Of a DNA stretch of 64,000 bases, positions 11,618 to 25,200 are shown piece by piece. The stretch is from Proteromonas lacertae. Taxonomy: Eukaryota > Sar > Bigyra > Opalinata > Proteromonadidae. Location of the stretch: contig NGBS01000906.1 in NCBI GenBank assembly GCA_002245135.1, positions 1 through 64,000 of the forward strand. The letters are read 5' to 3'. The position numbers were made by a program, and so were the translations under genes. The notes under the pieces were generated by a model, which saw only the letters and a program-made list of their open reading frames with translations, made no database searches and was not told the DNA's origin. Positions within the stretch are counted from its first letter, which is position 1. Each line of letters starts with the position of its first letter.

Positions 11618-14600
11618 TTAATATTCATCTTCATAATCATCAATTATTCCATTCGATCTTCTTTCAAATTTTGATAATGGTGGAGAAATAATATTACTAC
11701 TTTCAATTTCATTCAATTTATATGATTCATCAGATATATGATGTTTTATCACATTTTTACCTATTACATTATTATTATTATTATTATTTCTATTGTTATT
11801 AACTGGCTTAATTAACATTTTTTTATGTAAATTATTACCAAATTTCTTCCTTCTTTCAGCTGCAGAGATTAATGCTGGATTCTTATTATTCACTATTACT
11901 GTATTATTATTATTAATAGTAATTCTCTTTGATGTATTTAGTGGCTTTGGAATATTACTCATCTTGACATTTCTTACTGGAATTCTTACTGGTTTAGCCA
12001 TTGTTGGTTTTGTTGTTTGTTTTACAACTATTTTTCTCTTTATTTGTTGTGGTTGTTGATGATTTTGTGATGGTCTTGAAGTTGTGGAAGTAATGACTGA
12101 ATTCTTATGAACAATTATACTATTTCTCTCACTATTTCTTTCACTATAATTACTCTTATATTTTGTATTAATTATCTTATCATCATCATCTATTTGTGGT
12201 GGTAAAGTGGAAGAATATTTTGGTTTTGAATTATTATTACAATATTTCCTTTCATTATTATTATTATTATTGTCATAATCAAAAATAGAACCAACTGTTA
12301 AAGTCTTTCTATAATCTTTCATTGAATTTTGTAAAGTCATCAAATCTTTATTTTTACATATTCTCTTCAATTGAGCTATTTCCATTTCTTTATCTTGTAA
12401 TGATTGATGTAAAGCATTTTTCTCTTTTGTTAGTCTAATTACTTTCAATTTATTGTTTTCTAATAATCTTGACATTTCACTTCGATTTTCATTGGAGGAT
12501 ATTTCTTCATTTTTCTGTTGGATTTCATATTCTAATTCTCTTATTTTCACTAATGAACTTTGTAATTGTTTTGATATTTCACTATTCTGTAACTTATGTT
12601 CAATTGTTAATTGACTTATCTCAAGCTTTTGGTTTGACTTTATATTGTTTATTTCTGATTTATAAGAATCTATCATAACTTTTAACTCTTCATTTTCTTT
12701 GGTTAATTTCTTAATTTCACTATTTAAACTCTGAATCATTTTATTATCTTTTTCTTTTTCTTTTTCTTTATTATTGTTATTGTTATTCATTATTGGTTCA
12801 GTTTTTTTAATCATTTTATTACTCATTCTATCATTCTCTATCATTACAAATTGATTGATAAAATTCAACATTATAAAATTATCATCAATATATTCATTCT
12901 TGGGTTGTAAATTACATATAAATGCAACTTTACTGAACGAATCTGACAGAATTGTTGTTAATTTACTATTCCTATATGGTATATGCTTTAATCGTTTATC
13001 CATTGCTATTATGACATCAGAAATAGCATTTTGGACTTTAGTGACAGATTGTGATTCTTTTACTTTTGCTTGATTCGATTTATTCTTTTTATTTACTTCT
13101 CCATTTCCTAAATCAACGAAATTGATTTTATTTTTTATGATTTTTTCACTATCATTCAATTTCTGTTCAATATTAACTGTTACAATCAATTGTGAAAATG
13201 GATTTTTATATTTTTCAATTATTTTATATATTATTTGTTCAAAATGTTCAATTTTTTTAATTGGTAGTTCATTTATTCCATTTAACACATTTCCTATAGT
13301 GGAAGAAATCTTAATTTTCGTTGGTTCCGTTGATAATAAATCCGTTACATCTTCATTAATGATATTACATACAGTAAATGAAATATTATAACTTTTAACA
13401 TCACTACTGGAAGATAATTTATTGATTAAATTATCAATTATTAACGTACTTATTCCTCTATTATTCTTATTTCCAAATAGTGTATAAGTTTTCCCACTTT
13501 TCTCCAATCCACAGCTGAAGATGGAAATATTATTTCCTTTTAATATGGAGATTAATAATGAGGAGATTATTTCCATACTTATATCTTCTTGATTATCTAC
13601 TGTATCTTTATCAATAAATACTTTATCAAATGAATAATTGATCCATTTATCATTCACATAATCTAATAGAGAAATATTATTATCAGAATATTCGTAACTT
13701 TTTACTGTTAATTTTGGTGTTACAACATTCGATCTTTTCCCTTTGTTCAAATTATTATTATTATTATTATTATTTACTCTTAAATAGAAGAACATATTAT
13801 TTGATTTTAATTCAGATATTTTGTAGAGTAAATCATTGTTTTGTTGCTGTATTTTCATATATTTTGATAGTAAAGAATCGCTCTTTGATTGAGAATTATC
13901 TTTGATTAGTTTTGGTATTTTTAACTTCGTATTTGTATCAGAATTGATTTTATTTACCATTTCTTTAACTATATTGTATAGATCATTAGTTGATGTAACT
14001 TCATTCAATTTTGAGATTTTATTCAGAATATTCTAGAATACATATTAATACAGTGTATTATACTTGTATTTCTGTTTGATTGATAGTTGTTGTTGTTGTT
14101 GTTATTGGTGATGAATCAGGTGGTGCAAAGGGTGTTGTATTTGTTGAATTACTGTCTTTAGTTGTAGTTTCATCATCAGGAAATGTAAAGAATAATGGCA
14201 AAGTATTAGTCTATTAATAATATAATATAATATTTAATAATAATATATAATACTGATCTTAAACTCTTATTAATTTGATCTGAAAGTGTTATTGTTTTAT
14301 TAATTGGTTGTCTGATTGGAATAACAGTTTTAATTGGTGTAGAAGGTTCAGATACAGATAATGAAATTCCATTCTAAATAAATATAATTCAATAATATAT
14401 ACAATATCAAATGGTATTTCAATAAATGAAGTTGATATTTCTAAATATCCATTATTCATTTCTATTTCACTACCTCCAATTTCGACCTTTGTATTTACTG
14501 GAATATATTCATGTTTTAATAAATGATCAGGTGGAATATTGATTTTACATATATCAACATTATTATTATTATATTTCATTTCGATTATGAATGAAGAGAT

Positions 14601-17600
14601 ATAGGATGAACGAATTACACTTGATGATAGAAGATTCATCCATTTAGTCTTAAAAGAAGGTGACTATAATGATTAAAATAATTAAAACAATATATGTATA
14701 TATATATATACAGTAATATCCATTGAAAATGGATCATAAGATGGTAATGAAATATCAACTCTATAAAAATACAATAAAATACACAAAAATACAATGAATC
14801 TGTATTAGGATCATAACATACAATAATCTTATTGGATAATAATAAGAATAAATATTGTTTCTTATTTCTAGTATATAATTCAGAATATTCTATATTATTA
14901 TATTCTAAAGGTTTATTTTTTATAGGAAATTGAAAACTAATTGGTAATATTGGATTTGAACCGATGTTATAATATTCACTACTTTTTAAGCCATATTCTG
15001 GTATTTCAAATATACTATATATATATATATATATTATAATAATTAATATTTTATACACTGGAGAATTATCTATTAATAATGACTGTAATCTAGTCCATGT
15101 TACTTTCTGTGATATATTATTAATACAATCCAATATTTCAATAAACAAATTACATTTTAAATCCAATATTTGATTCTTAATATTATTATTATTATCTTTA
15201 TTGATTTCAGTAATAAAAATATCTAAAAAACTAAACTTAGAATTTAAAGGATTATTCATAACGAATATAATTTTTGAAACATCATCTAAAAGTTGATATT
15301 TAAATGTATTGAATATTGATCTTATATTAGAATAAATATTAGGTTTTTGTCTTATAATAATTGAATAATCACTCCAGTAATTTATAGATAATGAATTTAT
15401 TAAATCATTTAATAATAAGTATAAATCATGATAGCAAGTTGAATTTACTATAAAACTAGAGTTTGGACTATTATATAATTGATTATCTAAGATGCTTTCC
15501 ATTTCTATTTTATTATATATTTTATCATAACTTTGTCCACTTTCAACATCATTTATTTCAATGTTAAATATCTTACTGGATGGAGTGTATAAAATTCTTA
15601 CATAGAATTTCTCTATATTTGAATATAATCTGTAATACTTTTTACATTTTAATGTTAATTTTGATTGCAATACTTGAATCTATATATATAAATAAATATA
15701 TTATATAATATATATAACTATATACATCTTTTAAGTTACTTAGATAATTCCAAGTTTCTTGAGTAATTTCATTATTACTAATTCCATATGAAGCTAATAC
15801 ATATCGATAATAAAACACGATTTGTCCAAATGGATTAACTATATTCTCAATAATATCAATACCTATACAAACAATAACTATTATAATAAAATATACTTTG
15901 ATAATAATCTTGAATTAGATTATAATATTCATTTTGATCATATATTAACACAACAATAAACTGATCAATATCTAATGATATATTGTTATTATTAATATTA
16001 CTGTTGTTATATATCTGATTATATCTATCCACTATTGCATCCCAACTGTTTAGTGGATAATTTGAATTTAGTGTATAAATAATTTCCACTAACTTTTTAT
16101 TATAAATTTCATAATATTCATCAAAGTTAGGGATTAACTGCTGTTCTAAATATCCAATTAATATCTTATTATGATGAAATATGAGTGATATATAATCAGT
16201 AAAACACTCATCATATCCACTGTACAAATACTTTAAGAATGAACTGAATATAGTATTATTATTGATTATTTCATTACTGTTATCATACATTATTGAGTTA
16301 TAATATATGTTCTTTTCATTCCATTTATTCTTTTTTACACTATTTCTTATCTCCACAAATATCTTTGATAAAATGTCTTTTCTATTATTCTTAAAGAAGG
16401 TTATTAAATCTGTTTTCTTTATATTTGTCTTATTTGATTGGTTAATAGCGGATATTATTATATTTGCATCTTCATAGGAGAAACTGTAAGGTCTTTGAGT
16501 GATGATTCTATTGAATTGATTTATACTAATCGTATCTTCATTATTGGAAAAGAATATGAAATTAATATACTATAAATATATATATAATTATAATATATAC
16601 ATCTTCAAATGTGGAGTTGATATTTTCTTTTGAATCTAATGAGGAGGATGTTATCTTCACATTGGTTATAATATTGTATAAACAAATCATATCAGTAGAT
16701 TGTTGGAATAAATCATTATTATAAGAATGTAAAATATTACGATTTGGATCTTCTAATATACAATAAGCATCGTCAAAATACTATTTAAATAAATAATAGG
16801 AAAAAAATAAATAGAAAATATGTAATACTTTTTCAATAATATTTGGTATAAATTCTACAGCTTTATCATTCTTTTCATTCATCTGATTAATCTCTTCTTT
16901 TGACATATTATAATGTTCCAATACATTATTCGATATTATTTTATAATATAACGGAAACTGGATAGATTTCTCATAACAATTTGGACAATATTGATACATC
17001 AATTCACTTAGACAAGTATGACATATTATATTATCACATGTTGTACATTTATATAACTCATCTTCTATCTCATTTTGTTGTAAAACACTTCTACAAACAC
17101 AACAGAATAATGACTGTTGAGATGTGGTGATATTCTGAAAACTGGAAGTATGATGATTACGAGTGTTTAAGATATCTAACAATAAGAAATTATAAGCGCA
17201 ATTTATATCAATATCATCATCAACAAAGTCCTATAAAATAATTCATTTATTAATAATATATATATATATATATACATCATAAAAATATTGTGATATTGTA
17301 GTATAATATCCAGAACAATATGTCATTATATACATTATTTCTAAATGTGTTATATATACACCAAGTGATTGAAATTCTTTGGATATTTCATTGATTCTTC
17401 TATCATTGAATAAATCAAATGATATTATATTGGTTATTGTACTGATATTGAGTGTAGACATTACTGGTAGAGTGATTGTATCTTTATAATATAATTTGTA
17501 ATTACTTTTAGCTATTTTAAACTTTAGCACTGAACGTAAATATAATTTTCTGTAGAAATTATTGTATAAGAAATTCGAATTATTCTATTGTAATATATAT

Positions 17601-19841
17601 ATATAATAATAATTACATACAGTTTTAATAAAGTAATTATCAGGAATTCCTCTATCTATCATTATTTCATCACTGCTATTCTCTAATTCATTGTTATACC
17701 CTTCACAGGTGAATAAATCTCTACCTCTGTATATATTCAAATCAATAATTCCATCTTTTACATATTTAGTGTAAATCACATCATTAATATTGATTTTATC
17801 CACAAACTGTTGCTTGATTGTATTTAAATACTTCCTTTCATCCGCTTGAGTGTATAAATCTGTGATATCTTTAACATAATAATGAATTCTATCTAAAGAA
17901 ACATCTTTTAATATTTGATCGTTTATTTCATTGATATTCAAACCACTTTGTCTGATTTCATCTTCAAATGTTAAAAAGAAGAATCGATCTGTTTGATTTC
18001 GCAATGATAATGATTCTATTATTGTTGGTATTGGCAAACGTTGTTTGATTATTTCATCTGTTATTACATCAACACTATTCTCATAATTTACTATATATAA
18101 TAATTATTAAAAATATATACGTTTCGCATAGTAATCATCATGTAATTGTTGATTTGAGCTATTATTCTCTTTAGTGATAATAACAACATCGCAATCGCAG
18201 TAAAATGCAATATTATAAGATGATTGAATATTACGATAATAAGTAGTAGGTAATAGGTAATATTCATCAGGTTTAACTTCAACATGATAATATTGATGAG
18301 ATGATGCAGAATAACTATACATACATAAATAATTAAACATACTTTTTCATAGATTTTCGATCTTTTAGTTTAATCACTGTATTAGCTGAATCTATTTGTT
18401 TCTTTGTTTGTATCATGTGTAATCCAATTATATTACTGTCATTAGGATGGTATTTGACTCTACAGTCACTTTCATAATCTAATTAATCAAATTAATACTA
18501 ATTATAAATACATTGTATATATAAATCACATTTTCTACTGGTTGATGTAATTTTCACTTTATATTTATTATCATTTATATAATTGGTCTTACTATCTATA
18601 TTTCCACCATTAAAATCACTGTTCCAATCTCCAGATAGATAATATCGTTGATAACAGAGTGGTGGATTTATGAGACAATATAAAGTAGTGAAATATTTCA
18701 AAAATGATTTGAAACTGATGATAAAATGAAGTGATTCGTTAAAATTGGGAAATGCTGAAAATATATCCGTTTCTTTAATTTTAAAATTTTGTAATTCTTC
18801 TTGATTATTGTATTTTCCTTTACCATAGAAATTGGATTGTAATAATACAAACTCTGTTGACTTGATTACCTTCAAATCGATTAATGTGTAGATATAGTGA
18901 GGAATTAAACCGTTTAGATTGAATCTAATTAAATCATCATCTATACATAATATAATATAATTGGATAATAATTAAATAAATATACTCTCTGGATCAATCA
19001 TACAACCAATTAATTGACAATACTTCACTTTTCTTTCTGTTAGTTCTTTAAATGTGATATTCTTATCTGTACCACTACTATTGATTGTATTTTCGTGTAT
19101 TATCTCAACAGTATCACACATTAATCCCCAACTTAAATCAACCAGACTAGATTGCATTGTTATATGCAATTTTGTATTTTTCTTAAAGTCATAGTTTAAT
19201 AGTTTAAGATATGCCTTTTCTATATAGCAAGGCCATAATTCATTAATATCGTTACAATGAGAGTATAATAGTTCATATGGACAGGATGGTGGCATGACAA
19301 TAGTACTAGGAACATTAGTTTTTACCCTTTTTACTACTGGAAGTCTATTATCTATCACAATGTAATAAAAACAATTATCTTTGAATAATTTGATTATATA
19401 AATTCCATTTTCATTCAATAAATCGATATCTATGTTTTTTGGTTTGTAATATAGCTGTTTTATCAATTCTATTCGATTACTCAGCAGGAGTAAAGAATTT
19501 ATTAGGTTTCCATCACTTAACTCACCTTGTACAACACCACTAGTAGTATCATTAAACAAATGACCTGCGGAACAAAATGATTCACCTATTAGTGTGTTAT
19601 CGCTCTTTGTAAAATGTGGACGCATCCATGATATATGCTTACTGATATACGAAGAAGGGAAGCTTGAGTCTTCGTACATTAAGCCACTTTGCTTGATATT
19701 GCTCAAAATTTGCTCTATCTGTGTAAATATAATAAAAACAATTATACATACATTTCTATCAACATCAGCTTCAAAAGATTCCACTGTTTTATACGAATAC
19801 TTTTGATTGGAGTTTAAATCTAGCTTAAAAATCGTTTCCAT
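11618..19841 (-). CDS. Calpain-like/kinesin-14 fusion protein, 2,529 aa, 18 exons
   Basis: ATG at 19841, stop at 11618. Seventeen introns (28-48 nt, GTAT to AG) join the exons in one open frame, and the spliced length of 7,590 nt divides by three. Residues 45-300 are a calpain protease core (EDSSFPSS, W-x-R-P, IDNRLPVV, EKAYLKL), but the catalytic Cys position in QGELSDGN (about 94-101) is Gly and the His region reads GLIPHYIY. Calpain C2-like domain III follows (SGDWNSDFNGG, EYYLLPTTYY). A Cys/His zinc cluster lies near 828-875 (CCVC, CTTC, CHTC, CPNC), with an EF-hand-like helical pair near 981-1050. From about 1793 comes a kinesin-14 neck (LLYKISELKSNN) and a motor with P-loop GLEKSGKT (about 1900), altered switch II DLGNGE, and conserved HIPYRNSKLTTIL. 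A coiled coil and basic Asn-rich tail end it. Probably a microtubule motor or scaffold, with protease activity lost. The fusion rests on splice reading, not on transcripts. Confidence 0.72.
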
Positions 19842-20057
19842 GTTCTTAATAGATAATTTTCACGTTTATAATTCTTTGATATGCTATTCAACTTATATCA
19901 ACTGAATGGTAGTTGAAAATTTTCAAAACTTTTTTTAAATTTTTAGTCTTTCAGATTTACATACATTCATATAAAAATCTATTCATTGTTGCTATAAGGC
20001 ACACAAGGGGAGAGTATGATAATTTCAAAAATATTTAAAACCCAATTAAACAAAAAT

Positions 20058-21971
20058 TTAAGGAAGGACAGTTTCTAAATAAACTCTAGCTAAATCATCT
20101 TTAATATGGTCAATAGATGTTATATCTTGTTTCATCCTTTCTATAATCACTTTCCTCTTGAAATGGCATTAAGGCAATTAACTCAATATCTGACTTATTT
20201 CCAACAAAAAAAGATATGTAGATTTTTCACTAGCAGCTAAATTGCATATCGCTTTAGCAGTTGATCTTTGTAACGGCATATTATTATCTAATTCATACAA
20301 TAAGCAAGATAGATATATACTAATAATGGATACTTGAAGTAAAGAGATTAATACATACAATCCTCCACTACTTACAATCAAATTCTTATATGAATTAGTA
20401 ATTGATAATGCACATAAAATATCAGTAAAATCATACAGAACTTGACCCATTGGGATAGATTGGCTTATTCTCACAATAATAGGAACATATTTCTCAATTG
20501 GCATTGACTTAGTCTCTATTATATTGGTGATATATTTAATCACATTTCTTTGTAAATTTTCATTACCATTTTGTAAGCAAAGTATTAATGTGTCTAATGA
20601 AATATGTTTCTTTTCAACGAGTGATTTTATTATATTACAAACGATTGTAGTTCCTTCAATTTCAAAGGATAAATCAATGAGGAAGTTAATTATTGTAGAT
20701 TCTGTAATAATCTAAACAAATAGTAGAAAATGAAAAAATAATTATACATTATATCCTTTTGGTATTGTTTCTATAAGTGACTAAACAATGACCAATCAAA
20801 AATGAGAATTCATGAATATAATCACCTTCTTCTGCATATTCTTCTGAATTTGACTGATCCTGTAAATCTCTTATACAATCTTTTATAAACTATATATATA
20901 TATATATATATATATAACAATAAAAATATATAAAAAAATACTTTCAATAAAACATCAATTTCAATAGAAGATAAAAATATTTGACCATCTTTTGGATTTT
21001 TGTCAATTTCTTTAAGTAGAAATAACCTAATTTTTGTATCAGCTGTTGGTAAAAGTGGAACTAAATCTAATAATTCAACCTTCTTTTCTTCTTCTCTTTC
21101 TATTGCTAAAGTCTTTAATAAATTATTTGTATTATAGTAAAAAAAATATAGTAAAAGAAAACAATAAAATAACTAGAAAAAAAAGGATATTTCAACATTT
21201 CTATCTTTAGATTTTGCCAAGAATCTCAATACACTAATTCCTTTATCTTTTAAAAATATTGTTCTATATTCTTTATCACTACAGAGTGAACTACATAAAT
21301 TAAACATCAACACATGATCATCTAATGATATACGATTAATAACATCACAGATTGAGTTTATTATATCACTAAAATATATTAAAATAAAAGTGATATAATA
21401 CATATTCAACTGTTGTTCATCTTCTTCATATTGTATGTTTTGAAAGTGTTTATAATAATATTCCAATGTATTTCTTAGTAGTTTTCCTGTTGCACATCTT
21501 AGAATTTCTAATAGAATTGGTTTGAGTGGTTTTAAATCATCAAATTTCTTTGAATCGATTAAATTAGAAGCTGTCATTATGAATTTTGACTATTTCATTA
21601 GAAAAAGCAAGGATATTTATACTTGTAAATTACGATATTCAGTTATTAAATCATCTGAACTCTCTATTTTCACAATTTGTTTTTCTAAATTATGTAATTA
21701 AGTGAAATACGATATTCTATTTTCACATATAAATGTTGATTTTCTTTTAAAGAATCACCAACACATAAGTCATCTGGTAAGAGATAACCTTCTTCATCAT
21801 CAACTTCAGTACATTCAGCACTAGCATACTTTGTCAATGACAGAAAATTAGTAGCAATTCTAATAATATAATAAACTCACAATACTTTGTTTTCAAATCG
21901 TACACTGTCTTTTCATTTTGAACTGCTGTCTTGAATAAAGTCTCTCCAGCATGTATGTACAACAATACCAT
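20058..21971 (-). CDS. Armadillo-repeat protein with ubiquitin-like N-terminus
   Basis: ATG at 21971. At least six short introns keep one frame through most of the gene; joints near 21.1-21.2 kb and 20.8 kb, and the last joint near 20.17-20.22 kb, are unresolved (a T-run may hide a one-base shift). The first 90 residues (MVLLYIHAG, then YLLPDDLCVGDSL) look like a beta-grasp/ubiquitin-like fold, faintly like the start of the ciliary protein CFAP298. The rest is helical. An armadillo repeat is clear near the C-terminus: SGGLYVLISLLQ followed after a 33-nt intron by QRSTAKAICNLA. Armadillo proteins are adaptors in adhesion, transport or cilia. The start codon is 266 nt from the divergent cyclase gene, so the two may share a promoter region. 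Confidence 0.62.
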
Positions 21972-22236
21972 TTATATGTATTGTTTCTCTCTTACTCAAA
22001 AATCGCAAAAGCTTGTCACAACGTTTGATCACGATTTGATCAAGCCGTTTTTCATCTATTTTTTTATAATTCTTAATTCAGCCACAATAGAGCAATAAAT
22101 ATTTATATGTTATTTGTCCAACAATAAAAAAATTTTATTTTTATTAATGCAACCAAAAAACAATGATAAAGAGAGTATGATTGTTATTTTGTTTATTTCA
22201 TAGTGTTAATCGATATAAAAGAGGTACTCTCCCCAC

Positions 22237-25200
22237 ATGAGCCTAAGTCAGCGCCTAGAGGTGTTCCAAAGGTTAGATTTAATCTACTTTCGAAAAAAGA
22301 GCGTATTATTTACTAGAATTATTTTTGCATTAGCTGTATATAAGAAACTATTTGGTTCACCTATAACCAAAAGGTCTCACTCTTCCAATAGCAAGTTATT
22401 TTTACCAATTTATGATGAGTTTCTGGATGAAGCTTCTAAAGAAGCAGCATTTCATATTATCTCATCCTGTGTTCCAAGATACATGTACAACATAATACCA
22501 ATCCAATCGTTTCACACATATACCACCAGGTTACAAAACATGTGAAGCAATTATCGGGTTTTTCGATTTTACAGGTTATACACGTCTAGCAGAGTTACTA
22601 AGTCAAAGAGAAAGACGAACCACGTTTGGTAATAGGATGGATCGTTCTAGAAGTGCTTGTATTGGAGCAGAAGAGTTAATGAAAGTATTGAATGACTATT
22701 TTACTGAAATAATTCGAATAATTCATGATAATGGTGGAGATGTAGTTAAATTTGCAGGTGATGCAGTGTTAGTATGGTGGCCAATAGAAACTGATTCAAA
22801 TCGTACAAAATGGAGTTATGATATAGATAATCCACAGAGTTATAATTGTGGTAAGAAAGTAAGAAATAAAAATGATAAAAAAGACAATTCAAATAATAAA
22901 GAAAAAGAAAAAGAAAAGAAGAAAATGCAGAAGAAGATGATGACAGTGATTATGAAGATAATAATGAAGATGTATTAAAAGAAATTAAAACAAAACTATC
23001 AGAATCAGCAATAATCACATGTTATAGTATAATCCGTAGTTTACATCGACTAAATAACCAACATGATTTAGAATTGAAAATAAAATTAGGTCTAGCATTA
23101 GGTGAAACAACATTCCTTTTATTTCAAAGTAAAGAATATAAACGAAATGAATGTCTAATATCTGGAGATGTAATAAGTACTGCAGGTCTAATGGCTGAGA
23201 AATCGAATAGTATTTACATAGGAATAGCTGATGAATTGTTTTCTTATATTCCTGATGTGAATATACTAGGACCACTAGTAAAAATAGATGGTGGATATTT
23301 AATAAAGAATGATATAGATTTACCTATAGGTTTTATTCCTGATTATAATTATAGTAACAGCAATTATAGTAATTTCAATCAATTGAATGAATCAAACCAT
23401 TCATCAAGCTTTTCACCATCAGCAAGTAAATCAGTTTATAAAAGTGAAGACAAGATTGTTCCTCTACTACCAAAACTACAAACATATAAAACATCAGTAG
23501 CTTATTGTCAAACATCCATACCATTTCAAATCCAACCAATTCTATTATCTTTTATTCCACTCTCTATTAGAGATTCACTCCAAGCTGGTCCTGGTTCAAC
23601 TGAAGCTACAAGAGTCAATCGTCATGTAGATGCTTATACAGGTTGGATATCTGAAATTAGAAGATTATCTATTATGTTTATATTATTTCCAACACTCAAA
23701 TGTTCTCCAGATCAATATGAGATAGTAAATGATACTTATCAAATAGTAATGAAAGCAATAAAACCAAGAAAAGGAATATTAAGACAATTTATAGTGGATG
23801 ATAAAGGATGTGTAATGATATGCGTATTTGGATTGAATTCTGTTTTAGGTTATTCATCTTATGCTGTAAAATCAGCAATGGAAATATTAGAACAATTAGA
23901 AGATATAAATGTTCCAATTTCAATAGGAATAACGACTGGAATATGTTATTGTGGAGTAATAGGAAGTGCGAATCGATGTGAATATACAATATCAGGAGAT
24001 ATAGTTAATTTATCAGCAAGAATAATGGTTCAAGGTAAGAAAATGATGAATCAATACAATCGAGATAATATAATATTATGTGATGAAGAAACAAGAAATG
24101 ATTCAAAGAATTTAATATATTATGAATATAAATCAAAGATAAAAGTGAAAGGTAAAGAAGTATTGATTAATATCTATGAACCATTTGAATTAGTATTTAT
24201 TGGAGGTGAAGAAAATGAATATGTAACCGATGAAGATAAGAAATATATCCATCCAGAAATATGGCGTGCTGGAATTCATTCTAAATATCAACGTACTTTA
24301 CAGGATGTAGATGGAGAAAATATGTTGTATGGTTCTAAATTTGGAAAAATGAAAAGAACGAGGAATTCTATTCATAGTTTACCTGTTAGTCAATCTCATT
24401 CTCCACTACCTGGCACTTCAACTCCAATAGTGGATAAAAGGAATTTAACTGATCCAAAAGTGATGGATATTCAGAATAAAAAGAATTTTTCAGCAACTTC
24501 TCCATTACCATTTAGTAATTTAAGTAAATATGTAATGATGAGACCATCTTCGTCAGCTAAGATTGGCTCAGAAATTGATCTAATAGATCCTACTACTGCA
24601 TTGAATAATGGTGTTGAAATATCAACAGATCTACAATCATTATCTTCTCCTCCTCATCCTCCTGCTCCACCTTCATCTGTTAAACAAACTAAACCAATAT
24701 TGAAATCATCACCACCATTATCACCTCCTCCACAACCATCACAAGATAATAATAATAATAATAGAAACAACTCTGAAACAGTATCAGTAGATAATAATTC
24801 AGAAGTAACAAGTGCTAAACATAGTAGTGAAATAATCAAACATGACTCAAGCTCAAATGGTGAATATCGAATCAAATCAATGGCAGTTGCAGCTTATGCA
24901 TTAAAAGCAGTTTTTACATTAGGTTCATCTGTACAATTAGCAAAATACTTAGAAAGAATGACTTCTTTACCATTAATGATATTAAAAGTATGTTCAGTTG
25001 TAGCACTATTCCGTAACAGAATTCACTTTGTTTTATTAAGTGATATTTTACCAATGAAATCATTTAAACCATTACTCAAAGCAACATTAGATGAATTGGT
25101 TGAAACAGGAATATTAGTAACATTAGATCCAAAGGCAACATCTCCTCAACATAGACAACAACATCAACATCATCGACAGCTCTTTGAAGATCAATTAAAT

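Noticed and set aside
11618-14008. Treating the kinesin as a separate gene starting near 14008
   Set aside because: There is no ATG at that point (TTG only). The preceding intron 14033-14063 joins it in frame to upstream exons, and the kinesin-14 neck implies an N-terminal extension.
15856-16356. Annexin repeats in the middle of the fusion protein
   Set aside because: The helical pattern is suggestive, but the annexin calcium loops (GxGT...D/E) are missing, so I did not call it.
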